Shown: positions 47,574-57,233, counted from the stretch's first letter. The stretch is DNA of 64,000 nucleotides from Rodentibacter sp. Ppn85 (GCF_001999335.1 NZ_MLHS01000040.1:1-64000), one strand, 5' to 3'. A program made the numbers and translations. The notes: generated from the sequence alone by a model not told the origin.

Positions 47574-50500
47574 ATGTCAACCACATTAAAAGTATTAAGT
47601 GCTAAAAAAGTTATTGCCAACCACCAAATTACTCAAGGTGAAATGTTGGTCATTGAAGCAAGAGATAAATCAAATTACCAATTAATCGATGATCAAACTG
47701 GTTTCGGTCCGCAAAATATCATCGCAAAACGTGAAGGAAAAGATTTAAAGCTGTTTTTAGAAGACGGTGATATGAGTGCTGACGTTGTGATTAAAGGTTA
47801 TTACGGCGACGAAAATTCGGAAGAAGTGAGCAACTTAATTGTTGGTCAACATGAAAACGGTGGCATTTATGCTTATGTACCGGAATCAGGCTTAAAAGCG
47901 GATGCGGTCAGTATGCTTGCGGAAGAAGTTGCGGCTCCACAGGCTTTAGGCGGAGAAGAACTATCCAGTGCATTTTGGGCGTTTAATCCTTGGTGGTTAT
48001 TAGCGTTAGTTCCGTTAGCAGCGGGTATTGCGATTGCGGCAAGTAATAACGGAAGTAGTGGTGGCGGTAATGACAATACAGCAGACAAACCAATATTAGA
48101 TGCTAAAGCTGATGGTTCGGTAACTGTAAAACCTGGTGAAGACAATACAAAAGTTGTTGTGAAATATACCGATGAAAGCGGCAATGAAAAAAACGCAACC
48201 TTGACAAAAGATGCAAATGGCAACTGGTCATCAGACAATCCGGATGTTACACCGAACGGAGATGGCTCATTTACCATTCCGGCAGATAAAGTGAAAGACG
48301 GTTCTAAAGTAACGGCTACCGGTTCGGATGAGAAAGGTAATACGGCAGATACGGATGCGATTGCAGGCAACAACCCAAGCACACCACGCGTACCGGGCGA
48401 TGTAGATGGCGACGGCGATGCGGATGATGACGATAATGACGCAACCACGGAAAAAGGTGCGCCGAAAGTTAGCATTCCTGAAGCGACAGACGGTGTGAAT
48501 GCGGAAGAAGCCAAAGACGGCGTGCAAGTGGATGTAACTTTACCGAAAAACACTAAAGCAGGTGACACAGTGACTTTAACCGTAACCAAACCGGACGGCT
48601 CAACTGCAACAGTTGAACACGAAGTTACTGCGGCAGAAGAAGGTGCAAATAAAGCAACCGTAACGATTCCTGCAGCGGATGTAGGCGCAGATGGTGACTA
48701 CAAAGTGGTGGCGAAAGTGACTACGCCGGACGGTCAAGAAAGTAAACCAAGTGCGGAAGCGCCGTTTAGCGTTGACCAAACCGCACCGGCAACCCCGGAT
48801 GTTCAAGCGGCGGCAGACGGTTCGGTAACGGTTGAACCGAAAGATGAAAATCCGGTGACAATCAAATACAAAGATGAAGCAACCGGTGAAGACAAAGAAT
48901 TTACCGTGAAGAAAGATGATAGCGGAAACTGGGTATCAGACGATAAACCGGCAAACGTTGTGGTTGATCCGGCAACAGGTAAAGTGACTATTCCGGCAAC
49001 AGAAGTGAAAGACGGTGAAAAAGTTACCGCAACTGCAAAAGATCCTGCGGGTAATGAAGCGAAAGGGGAAGCAACGGCAGGTAACAACCCAAGCACACCA
49101 CGCGTACCGGGCGATGTAGATGGCGACGGCGATGCGGATGATGACGATAATGACGCAACCACGGAAAAAGGTGCGCCGAAAGTTAGCATTCCTGAAGCGA
49201 CAGACGGTGTGAATGCGGAAGAAGCCAAAGACGGCGTGCAAGTGGATGTAACTTTACCGAAAAACACTAAAGCAGGTGACACAGTGACTTTAACTGTAAC
49301 CAAACCGGACGGCTCAACTGCAACAGTTGAACACGAAGTTACTGCGGCAGAAGAAGGTGCAAATAAAGCAACCGTAACGATTCCTGCAACGGATGTAGGC
49401 TCAGATGGTGACTACAAAGTGGTGGCGAAAGTGACTACGCCGGACGGTCAAGAAAGTAAACCAAGTGCGGAAGCGCCGTTTGCAGTTGATCAAACTGCAC
49501 CATCAGATCAGACTACACAAGTTACGGTGAATAATGTAGCAGGTGATGATGTTGTTAATCTAACGGAAACTACGGAAGCAACATTACCTGTAACAGGTAA
49601 AGTAACCGGAGAATTTAAAGAAGGTGATAAGGTTGATGTTAAGATTGGTGATGAAGTAATCGGTACCGCAATCGTTAATGCAGCTGGTGAATTTACGGTC
49701 AACGTACCAACCGAAAAACTTACCGGAGCCGCTGATAAGAAAGTGACTGCAACTGTTACGGCTACGGATCCTGCGGGTAATACTGCTGAGATTTCTTCAG
49801 CAGAGAAACCGTATACAGTGGAATCGGTAGATACAACGCCAGCTATTGATATTAATGATATTGCTGGTCAAGCTCAGGTTGCTGAGGGCACAGAAGGTTA
49901 TGCACAATTCTTGCCGTCGAATATTGCAACTGAAGAAATAAGCCGTACGACGGAAAATGGTGTAACAACCGTTGTTAAAGGTTTTGTTGTAAAAGGTACA
50001 ACGACTAATGTTCCGGCTGATACTGAGGTTGATGTTACGATTACCGCTAACGGAGAAAATTATTTCACCGGTAAAGCTAAAGTTGGTGCTGATGGTACTT
50101 GGGAAGTTAAAGTACCGACAAGTACTGTAACGACAACAGTAGTTGGTTCTGGCGAGGATGAGACTACAGAAACAAAAACTGAGTTTAATAATCCTAAATT
50201 TGATACTGTTTATGATGTTACAGCGAAAGTCACCGTTGATGGTAATGCAGTAACAGATACGGATAAAACAGAAAGTGCACCGATTGTTACGGATATCTAT
50301 CTTCAAGATAAATTAACGGACGATGCGCCGAATGTGGCAGACTTCTATACGGACACAGATAAATATGTCGGACGTATCGATGGAATGACTGATACTGATG
50401 CAACTAAAGCAATTAGTCGCCAAACCGGTTTGACTAATGATCCAACCGCAGCATTACACTTTACCCTTGATAAAGCGCTTAAAGCCGGTCAAACAGTAAA

Positions 50501-52181
50501 AGTGTTACGTTATAAAATTGTTGACGGTGCGGAATCGACGGTTGAAGACTTAACCGGTCAAATGACAAATGAGGGTCTTAATTACACCGTTGCACCGACT
50601 ACGCCACAATCTGAAACAACGAACCAGTTATATCGTTATAAAGTCTTGGTAGAAGATGATAAAGGATTTGATTTATCCGAAAAAGACTTTACTTATCGCT
50701 TAGATACTATTGTGGAAGCGATGGATGTTAAAGAGTTAAATTCTGATACCAACACAATGGTTCTTCAAGCAAATGGTCTTTCTGAAATTGGTGCAACCAT
50801 TAAGTATAAATACTATAACGGCACCGGCGAAACCGACTTAAAAGAGGCGGTTGATAATGGAGACGGTACATATACCCTTGATTTAGCCAACTGGAACCGT
50901 AAAGTGCCGGGAAGTATCACACTTCAAGTTACAGATGCCGCAGGTAATGTCTCTGAAACCAAAATTAATGCGGTGAGAAACTTGTTTAATGATTACACAT
51001 TAGAGAAAGGTTTGAATCCTAATGGTAATAATTTTGATGACCCGCTTATCACAGGATTAGGACCTAATGTAGGGGGACAATCGAGTTCTCTTGTTGCGGA
51101 TGATTCACAAACATTTGCAGCTACAGCAGGCAATGATACCCTTATCATTGGTTTAGATAACTTTGGTGGTATGGGTGTAGGTAATGGTTCTGTGGGACGT
51201 GGTATCTATGTTGGTGGAACAAATCGTATTGAAATGGGGAATGGCGATGACCATATCCACGTTCGCGGTACGATGCAATCAATGGGCGCTGATACAGACG
51301 GTTATTTTGATATGGGCGAAGGCAACGACAAAATTACCTTTGGCGGAACATTTCTTGTAGGTAACTATAATATTAGAATGGGCGAGGGTAACAATGTCAT
51401 TGATTTTGGCGGGACGACCGTTCAAGCTGCAGGTTTAGATATTAGCTATGGCGATGGCAATGACGTATTGCGTGCCGATGTGAATAAAGATTTCGCCGGA
51501 GGTAAAACAATTAGTTTTGGTAATGGCGATAACTATATGGAAGTCGGCTACATGTACGATAACAATGAGATCACTTTCGGTAACGGAAATGATACCTTTA
51601 TTGCTAAATCTGTTGGTACTAAAGCACCGTCAAGCGGCACCATTGATATGGGTGAAGGTAATGATACTTTCATTGTTAGTGGCTTATTAGCGCGCCAAGA
51701 AGTTAAATTAGGTGCAGGTGATGATGTGGCGATTATGGGTGATCGTATTGAAACCGGTGTAGCTTGGGCAAGACTCGATGGTGGTGATGGTAACGATACC
51801 TTAGTCTTAACTAAATCAGACGGCAAAGTGAGCTTACAGAATGTACTCAACTTTGAAGTAATTGATTTAACCGCACCAACACCACAAATTATCGGTATCA
51901 GTAATGACTACATTACTCAAGCCAATGACACCACAAAAACTATCTACATTAAAGGTGGTACTGAAGATACCGTTGACTTCGGTGATAACGGTAAATATAT
52001 TAACGGTACTAAATTTAAAGATGGCGGCGGTGCTATTAAATCTAACTGGAACTTCTGGGAAAAAACAGAATCCGATGTGGTTCACGAAGGTATTACTTAT
52101 GACAAATATACCTATCGTACATCTGTCGGCGACGTTAATGATGAGGCTATCTACATCCAACAAGGTATCCAAATCATCTAA
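47574..52181 (+). CDS. Large BapA/RTX-like type I secreted adhesin
   Basis: A 1535-residue acidic protein with no Sec signal. Order: BapA-type N-terminal module (about 1-125, including KVIANHQITQGEMLVIEARD and NLIVGQHENGGIYAYVPESG); a hydrophobic segment (about 131-153, FWAFNPWWLLALVPLAAGIA); a Gly/Ser linker; then Ig-like domains. Two 133-residue blocks (about 265-397 and 503-635) are nearly identical and each start with the acidic calcium loop DVDGDGDADDDDND. More Ig-like domains follow. From about 1185 to 1410 lie RTX-type nonapeptides (GEGNDK, GDGNDV, GNGNDT, GEGNDT, GAGDDV, GDGNDT). The last 100 residues probably carry the secretion signal. It is most likely a surface adhesin or biofilm protein. 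No acyltransferase gene is nearby, so a cytolysin is unlikely. Confidence 0.9.
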   Translation: MSTTLKVLSAKKVIANHQITQGEMLVIEARDKSNYQLIDDQTGFGPQNIIAKREGKDLKLFLEDGDMSADVVIKGYYGDENSEEVSNLIVGQHENGGIYAYVPESGLKADAVSMLAEEVAAPQALGGEELSSAFWAFNPWWLLALVPLAAGIAIAASNNGSSGGGNDNTADKPILDAKADGSVTVKPGEDNTKVVVKYTDESGNEKNATLTKDANGNWSSDNPDVTPNGDGSFTIPADKVKDGSKVTATGSDEKGNTADTDAIAGNNPSTPRVPGDVDGDGDADDDDNDATTEKGAPKVSIPEATDGVNAEEAKDGVQVDVTLPKNTKAGDTVTLTVTKPDGSTATVEHEVTAAEEGANKATVTIPAADVGADGDYKVVAKVTTPDGQESKPSAEAPFSVDQTAPATPDVQAAADGSVTVEPKDENPVTIKYKDEATGEDKEFTVKKDDSGNWVSDDKPANVVVDPATGKVTIPATEVKDGEKVTATAKDPAGNEAKGEATAGNNPSTPRVPGDVDGDGDADDDDNDATTEKGAPKVSIPEATDGVNAEEAKDGVQVDVTLPKNTKAGDTVTLTVTKPDGSTATVEHEVTAAEEGANKATVTIPATDVGSDGDYKVVAKVTTPDGQESKPSAEAPFAVDQTAPSDQTTQVTVNNVAGDDVVNLTETTEATLPVTGKVTGEFKEGDKVDVKIGDEVIGTAIVNAAGEFTVNVPTEKLTGAADKKVTATVTATDPAGNTAEISSAEKPYTVESVDTTPAIDINDIAGQAQVAEGTEGYAQFLPSNIATEEISRTTENGVTTVVKGFVVKGTTTNVPADTEVDVTITANGENYFTGKAKVGADGTWEVKVPTSTVTTTVVGSGEDETTETKTEFNNPKFDTVYDVTAKVTVDGNAVTDTDKTESAPIVTDIYLQDKLTDDAPNVADFYTDTDKYVGRIDGMTDTDATKAISRQTGLTNDPTAALHFTLDKALKAGQTVKVLRYKIVDGAESTVEDLTGQMTNEGLNYTVAPTTPQSETTNQLYRYKVLVEDDKGFDLSEKDFTYRLDTIVEAMDVKELNSDTNTMVLQANGLSEIGATIKYKYYNGTGETDLKEAVDNGDGTYTLDLANWNRKVPGSITLQVTDAAGNVSETKINAVRNLFNDYTLEKGLNPNGNNFDDPLITGLGPNVGGQSSSLVADDSQTFAATAGNDTLIIGLDNFGGMGVGNGSVGRGIYVGGTNRIEMGNGDDHIHVRGTMQSMGADTDGYFDMGEGNDKITFGGTFLVGNYNIRMGEGNNVIDFGGTTVQAAGLDISYGDGNDVLRADVNKDFAGGKTISFGNGDNYMEVGYMYDNNEITFGNGNDTFIAKSVGTKAPSSGTIDMGEGNDTFIVSGLLARQEVKLGAGDDVAIMGDRIETGVAWARLDGGDGNDTLVLTKSDGKVSLQNVLNFEVIDLTAPTPQIIGISNDYITQANDTTKTIYIKGGTEDTVDFGDNGKYINGTKFKDGGGAIKSNWNFWEKTESDVVHEGITYDKYTYRTSVGDVNDEAIYIQQGIQII
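48369..48767 (+). repeat. Adhesin internal repeat, copy 1
   Basis: A 399-base block beginning AACAACCCAAGCACACC, repeated 714 bases downstream with about four base differences. It encodes an Asp-rich calcium loop followed by one Ig-like domain. Confidence 0.9.
49083..49481 (+). repeat. Adhesin internal repeat, copy 2
   Basis: Nearly identical to 48369-48767. The segment between the two copies (about 315 bases) is only distantly related to the segment before copy 1, so the order is A1-B-A2-B with only B homogenised. Copy number could change by recombination without breaking the frame, since the 714-base period is a multiple of three. Confidence 0.9.
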
Positions 52182-52206
52182 TGATTTGTATGCTTTAATC
52201 TAAATA

Positions 52207-52236
52207 AGTCCCCTGATACTTATCGGGGGATTTTAT
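52207..52236 (+). terminator. Hairpin between adhesin and tolC-like gene
   Basis: TCCCCTGATA (52209-52218) and TATCGGGGGA (52221-52230) form a stem with one G-T pair and a very short loop, followed by TTTTAT. It probably ends most adhesin transcripts before the export genes. Confidence 0.75.
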
Positions 52237-52330
52237 CTATCTAATTTTTTGACTTTTTATTTGAAAAATGCAAAATAGGCAGGACTTTATTGATCCTGAT
52301 TGCTTACAGGTGTAGATATCAGAGAAAACT

Positions 52331-53578
52331 ATGAAAAATTTTTTATTTAAGCAAGGATTATCGGTTGTTTTTACCGGTTCGCTCATGCTTTTTCCATCTG
52401 CATTATTGGCGAAGACAACCTTAAATGAAATTCTTCAACATGCTTTTGTGGCGGATCCGACTTTGGATGAGGCGAAAGCAAATATTGAAATGGCTAAAAG
52501 CCAAACTAAGGTTTCCGAGGCGGGACATTTGCCGATAGTGTCGGTTACGAATACCTCGGTGGCAAGCCAATACCATCGTGATACCAGTAACCGCCGTTCA
52601 GGGCCGGGGGTTAATGCCCGTTTAAATTTATATGCCTGGGGCGGTATCGAAGCTGAAATCGAACGGGATAAACATAGAGAAGGCTATTATCAGCATAAAT
52701 TAACCGAAACCAGAGAAATGATGGGGCAACAAATCGGGCAGCTGTATTTAACCGCATTACGTGCGAAAGATATGATTGCCGTCTATCGGGAAAGTCTGCA
52801 ACGGCATAATAAAATTCTGAAGGATTTAACGGTTATTGCCGGTTATGATGAAGGACGTACTTTTGAAGTTAATGAAGCCCTATCACGTAAAAATCAAGTT
52901 GAGTCGAGTATTTTAATTCAACAACGTATTATGCATTCCGCCTTAAATCAGCTAAGACGTTATACCAAAGCGAAATTAACCGAACAGGATTTGGTCGATC
53001 CCTTTGAAAAAATAAACGTATCGGCGTTTATTAATCGTTTTCATAATCCGAAACTTGAACAAAATCCAAGCTATCTCGCACAACAGGAAGAGTCAGCCAG
53101 TGCCAGAGCTGCGGTGAAAGCAGCGAAAGCCAGACAATTACCGGCAATAAATCTAGAGGGAACGGCAAGCCGTCATAATCATGAAGTGTATATTAATATG
53201 TCGTGGGATATTTATAATCCGGCGGCAAAATACAGCGAACAACAAAGTTACTATTCCCAAAAAGCGGCAGAGGCCAAGTTACGTGAAATTGAATTGAACA
53301 TACAGGAACGTGCATTAACTTCCGAAGCAGATATGTTGCGCAACCAGCAGTTGATGAGTGTCACGAGAAAGCAGATTGGTCTGCAACGTAATGTTGTGAA
53401 AGATAATGAATTACAGTTTGAAGTAGCGGCGCGAAGTCTGATTAATTTATTGGATTCTTACCAAGATCTAACCGGCATACAAATCACAGAGGTGACGGCA
53501 CGCAATGATTTCAGAGATGCGGCGTTGCTATATCTTGCTTCACAGGCACGTATCACCCGGTGGGCAGGTAATAAATAA
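52331..53578 (+). CDS. TolC-family outer membrane channel of the type I system
   Basis: A 415-residue protein with a signal peptide (hydrophobic run GLSVVFTGSLMLFPSALLA, cut after ALLAKT) and the repeated coiled-coil outer membrane efflux protein fold: TLNEILQHAFVADPTLDEAKANIE near 27, GVNARLNLYAWGGIEAEIERD near 93, and NSDYQ-like EVAARSLINLLDSYQDLTGIQ near 370. It would form the trans-envelope tunnel that completes the ABC-HlyD exporter. AGAGAAAACT precedes the ATG. An uptake signal overlaps its 3' end, the first in about 7.7 kb. Confidence 0.9.
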   Translation: MKNFLFKQGLSVVFTGSLMLFPSALLAKTTLNEILQHAFVADPTLDEAKANIEMAKSQTKVSEAGHLPIVSVTNTSVASQYHRDTSNRRSGPGVNARLNLYAWGGIEAEIERDKHREGYYQHKLTETREMMGQQIGQLYLTALRAKDMIAVYRESLQRHNKILKDLTVIAGYDEGRTFEVNEALSRKNQVESSILIQQRIMHSALNQLRRYTKAKLTEQDLVDPFEKINVSAFINRFHNPKLEQNPSYLAQQEESASARAAVKAAKARQLPAINLEGTASRHNHEVYINMSWDIYNPAAKYSEQQSYYSQKAAEAKLREIELNIQERALTSEADMLRNQQLMSVTRKQIGLQRNVVKDNELQFEVAARSLINLLDSYQDLTGIQITEVTARNDFRDAALLYLASQARITRWAGNK

Positions 53579-53788
53579 AAGTGCGGTCAAATTTTGAGAA
53601 GTTTTGACCTGAACACTGGGGCTAAAAAACTATCGTGTAGGCATCTCCATTCCACATTGAATTTAACACCCTCATTTGTCCGTGGTGATATCATCGCAAA
53701 AATCGATTTAAAGATAGTAATAAGGTATTCATCGTTGGAGTTAACCCAAAACCATCTTATCGAAAGTATTTAAAGTAAACTTAATATT
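53579..53788. other. Gap between the TolC-like and ABC exporter genes
   Basis: 210 bases, with an uptake signal at the left edge. One plus-strand frame stays open for about 65 codons up to a TAA near 53775, but has no ATG and no motif I recognise. A promoter for the ABC-HlyD pair may lie here; none is convincing. Confidence 0.35.
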
Positions 53789-56017
53789 ATGAAATCTATT
53801 ATTGAACATTTGGCATTGGTCACGCAATTGCATGGCAATCCCGTTGCACAGGAGGCCTTAACGGCACAGGTTGTGCGGGATCGGGATTTAAACATTAATT
53901 TCGCTTCATTAAGCGAGGTGTTAAGAACTTACGGGTTTGATAACCGAGTTTCCGAACGCAAACTGGAAGATATACCAAGCCTTGCCGTACCGATGATGGC
54001 TATTTTGCATAATGAAGAAGCATTGGTGATTACCAAAATTGCTGGTAGCGGCAGAATGCGTGAGTTTACCGTGCGTCAATCCGATGCAGTGGAAAAGGTG
54101 TTGAGCTACGAGGAATTAAGCCGACTTTATTTAGGTTATTGTTGGTTTGTAAAGCCTAAAGTCGTGTCCGATATTCGTTCCGAACTACCGGAATACCATA
54201 TGCCTAAGGCCTGGTTCTGGAAAGTGATCTGGCGTTTTAAAGCCTATTACGGTCAAGTTGTGTTGGCGACTTTTATTATTAACTTTCTGGCGTTGGTTAG
54301 TTCGTTATACGTGATGAATGTGTATGATCGGGTTATTCCGAATAAAACCTATGAGACCTTATGGGCATTGAGTATTGGGGTTGTGCTTGCCATTAGTTTT
54401 GAATTTATGGCGAAAATGATTAGGGGACATTTAACCGATATTGCCGGTAAAAAAGCCGATTTGATTATTAGTGCGGCATTATTTAGACGAGTAATGGCAT
54501 TGCGTTTGATTGATAAACCGGCTTCCTCGGGCTCCTATGCAAATAACCTACGGGATTTTGAATCGGTGCGTGAGTTTATGACGAGCGCCAGTTTGTTAGT
54601 ATTGGTCGATTTACCGTTCTTGCTGTTATTTGTTTTCGTTATTTATTTAGTCGGTGGGAAATTGGCGCTTGTGCCACTTGTGATTATTCCGACCGTTATT
54701 ATTGTAGGCATTGCGATACAACCTAAATTAGCGGCAAAAATTAATGAATCCATGCGCGAGGGATCACAACGTCAGGGGCTGATTGTTGAAGCGTTAGACG
54801 GGATTGAAACCTTAAAAGCTAATAATGCGACTAACTGGGCGCAACAACGTTGGGATATGTATACGGCAAAAACCTCGGCATCGCAGATAAAAGTGAAAGA
54901 TTTAAGTAACTTTGTGGTGAATTTCTCGGTTGCTTTGCAACAGTTGAATACGGTGTTTTTGGTAATTTTAGGGACATATTTAATTCATAGTCAGGATGAA
55001 GCTAGCCGTATTACTATGGGGGCATTAATCGCGTCAGTGATTTTATCCGGCCGGGCTTTGGCTCCATTATCACAAATCGCCGGTCTTGCTACGCGTTTTC
55101 AGCAGGCGCGTTTAGCCTTAAAAGGTGTTGATGATATTATCAACCGCCCGATTGAGCGTGATGCAGAACGGAAATATATCACCTTAAAACAGGTACAAGG
55201 CAAACTGAATTTTAACAATGTCAATTTCCAATACAATAAAGAAAGTGTTAATGCGCTGAATAAAGTGAATATTACGATTCAGCCCGGTGAAAAAGTGGCT
55301 ATTTTAGGGCGGGTCGGCAGTGGTAAGAGTACCTTGTTAAAGTTGGCATCGGGGCTTTATGAACCGCAAAGCGGCGGTGTTACGTTGGATAATGTAGATC
55401 TTCGTCAAATTGATCCGAATTATGTACGTAATCAGATTTCACTGTTAGGGCAGGCTCCCCGTTTATTTTTAGGAACATTGCGTGAGAATCTGGATATTGC
55501 CCGCACGGATAATTTTTCCAGTGATCAGGAACTGGTCAACGCATTACGCCGTTTCGGTTTAGAAACGTTAGTCAATAGTCATCCTCGAGGATTGGATATG
55601 CCTCTGGGTGAAAACGGTCAGGGCTTATCCGGCGGTCAGAAACAATTAGTGGCATTAGCACGTTTGACTATTAAAGATCCTCAAGTCGTTTTATTAGATG
55701 AACCGACCAGTGATTTAGATCAGGGATCGGAAGAAATGGTATTGCAGGCCTTGGGTCACTGGGTGCGTAATCGGACAATGATTGTTGTAACACATCGTAT
55801 GCAAGTGTTGAAACTGGTCAATCGCGTAATTGTAATGGAAAACGGAAAAGTCGTGATCGATGGTCCACGGGATGCCGTCTTGGCGCATTTACAGAAAAAT
55901 GAACAACAGCAAAAAACGCTAAATCGGAACCAAAGCACTGAACATACCGAACAGGAAAACGGTTCTTCAGGAAAAGCAAACGGGCAAGCGACTGAACAAG
56001 GAACAGAAAATGCATAA
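53789..56017 (+). CDS. Type I secretion ABC transporter (LapB/HlyB type)
   Basis: This inner-membrane exporter energises secretion of the adjacent adhesin. The 742-residue protein has an N-terminal C39-peptidase-like domain (about 1-125) without the catalytic cysteine, so it should hold substrate rather than cleave it. A six-helix membrane domain follows (about 155-440), then the nucleotide-binding domain: Walker A GRVGSGKSTLL near 507, signature LSGGQKQLVALARL near 613, and Walker B VVLLDEPTSDLDQGSEEM near 632. A Gln/Asn/Glu-rich tail of about 45 residues (QQQKTLNRNQSTEHTEQENG) is unusual. Its end overlaps the HlyD-like gene by eight bases. Confidence 0.94.
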   Translation: MKSIIEHLALVTQLHGNPVAQEALTAQVVRDRDLNINFASLSEVLRTYGFDNRVSERKLEDIPSLAVPMMAILHNEEALVITKIAGSGRMREFTVRQSDAVEKVLSYEELSRLYLGYCWFVKPKVVSDIRSELPEYHMPKAWFWKVIWRFKAYYGQVVLATFIINFLALVSSLYVMNVYDRVIPNKTYETLWALSIGVVLAISFEFMAKMIRGHLTDIAGKKADLIISAALFRRVMALRLIDKPASSGSYANNLRDFESVREFMTSASLLVLVDLPFLLLFVFVIYLVGGKLALVPLVIIPTVIIVGIAIQPKLAAKINESMREGSQRQGLIVEALDGIETLKANNATNWAQQRWDMYTAKTSASQIKVKDLSNFVVNFSVALQQLNTVFLVILGTYLIHSQDEASRITMGALIASVILSGRALAPLSQIAGLATRFQQARLALKGVDDIINRPIERDAERKYITLKQVQGKLNFNNVNFQYNKESVNALNKVNITIQPGEKVAILGRVGSGKSTLLKLASGLYEPQSGGVTLDNVDLRQIDPNYVRNQISLLGQAPRLFLGTLRENLDIARTDNFSSDQELVNALRRFGLETLVNSHPRGLDMPLGENGQGLSGGQKQLVALARLTIKDPQVVLLDEPTSDLDQGSEEMVLQALGHWVRNRTMIVVTHRMQVLKLVNRVIVMENGKVVIDGPRDAVLAHLQKNEQQQKTLNRNQSTEHTEQENGSSGKANGQATEQGTENA

Positions 56018-57233
56018 TAATGATGAAGTAAAAAAAGCGGATTTAGTATTAATTAACGATTTAAATGCCGCATTACAAACGGAAAAACATTGGGGTATTT
56101 TCTCGGTAATTATCCTGTTTGCTTTATTTTTGGTGATATTTGTTATTTGGGCGTATTTTAGCCCTCTAGAGGAAGTGACACGTGGGCAAGGTAGTGTGAT
56201 TCCAAGTAGTCGCGAGCAGATTGTACAAAGTTTAGACCCGGGCATTATTCAGGAAATGAAAGTGAAAGAAGGAGACGTGGTTGAAAAAGGACAGGTTCTT
56301 TTAGTACTCGATGACACCCGAAGTTCGGCAATTTTGCGTGAGAGCGAAGCCAAAGTAGAGAGTTTACGCGGGATCGTTGCCCGATTGAGAGCTGAAAGTT
56401 CGGGCGAACCGTTGCAGTTTCCGGAAGATATTCCGCAAGAAATCAAAAATCGTGAAACGGCGGCTTATAACGCACGGCATAAAGCTATGCAAGATGCAAT
56501 TAGCGGATTAAGTCAAAGTAAAGCATTACTCGATCGTGAAATCAGTATTACTCAACCAATGGTGAAAAAAGGCGTGATGTCGGAAGTGGAATTGTTGAGA
56601 ATGATGCGCCAATCTTCCGATTTGGCACAGCAGCTTTCCGAACGCCGTAATAAATATGTGACGGATGCCAGTAATGAATTGGTGCAGACTGAATCGGAAT
56701 TAGCTCAGGCTCGTGAGAATATGGTGATGCGTGCCGATCCGGTAGAACGTTCGCAAATTAAAGCGCCGTTGCGCGGTGTGGTAAAAAATATTCGGATTAA
56801 TACGGTAGGCGGTGTTGTGCAGGCAGGGCAGGATATTTTAGAGATCGTACCCTTGGATGAAGCTTTGTTGGTGCAGGCCTATATTAGCCCGAAAGATGTT
56901 GCGTTTATCCGCCCCGAACAACCGGCATTAGTTAAAATAAGCGCCTATGATTATGCGATTTACGGCGGGCTGGAAGGTAAAGTTGAATTAATCAGTCCGG
57001 ATACATTGCAGGATGAACGCCGACGTAATGAGCTGAATTTGAATCCGGATCAGGCGTACTACCGAATTTTAGTGAAAACTGATGGTAATCATATCACCGA
57101 CCGTAACGGTAATCGTTTAGATATTACACCGGGGATGACCGCTACCGTTGATATTAAAACCGGCGAAAAAACGGTGTTTCAATACTTGATCAAGCCGATT
57201 ACAAGGATGAAGCAGGCGCTACAGGAAAGATAA
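56010..57233 (+). CDS. HlyD-family periplasmic adaptor of the type I system
   Basis: Links the ABC exporter to the outer membrane channel. The 407-residue protein has a short cytosolic N-terminus, one membrane segment (about 28-52, SVIILFALFLVIFVIWAYFS), the biotinyl-lipoyl-like block TRGQGSVIPSSREQIVQSL near 61 and MKVKEGDVVEKGQVLLVLDD near 89, a coiled coil (about 110-230), and the conserved C-terminal APLRGVVKNIRINTVGGVVQ near 250. The end, PGMTATVDIKTGEKTVFQYL, is typical of T1SS adaptors. It is translationally coupled to the ABC gene. Confidence 0.94.
   Translation: MHNNDEVKKADLVLINDLNAALQTEKHWGIFSVIILFALFLVIFVIWAYFSPLEEVTRGQGSVIPSSREQIVQSLDPGIIQEMKVKEGDVVEKGQVLLVLDDTRSSAILRESEAKVESLRGIVARLRAESSGEPLQFPEDIPQEIKNRETAAYNARHKAMQDAISGLSQSKALLDREISITQPMVKKGVMSEVELLRMMRQSSDLAQQLSERRNKYVTDASNELVQTESELAQARENMVMRADPVERSQIKAPLRGVVKNIRINTVGGVVQAGQDILEIVPLDEALLVQAYISPKDVAFIRPEQPALVKISAYDYAIYGGLEGKVELISPDTLQDERRRNELNLNPDQAYYRILVKTDGNHITDRNGNRLDITPGMTATVDIKTGEKTVFQYLIKPITRMKQALQER

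Noticed and set aside
47873..49303. Long minus-strand frames opposite the adhesin (47873-48589 and 48803-49303)
   Set aside because: They lie antisense to the repeats, are low-complexity Ser/Thr/Val/Phe translations and are duplicates because the DNA repeats; no ribosome sites or family patterns.
53580..53776. Open 65-codon frame between the TolC-like and ABC genes
   Set aside because: No ATG, no ribosome site and no recognisable motif; likely chance openness or an unidentifiable relic.
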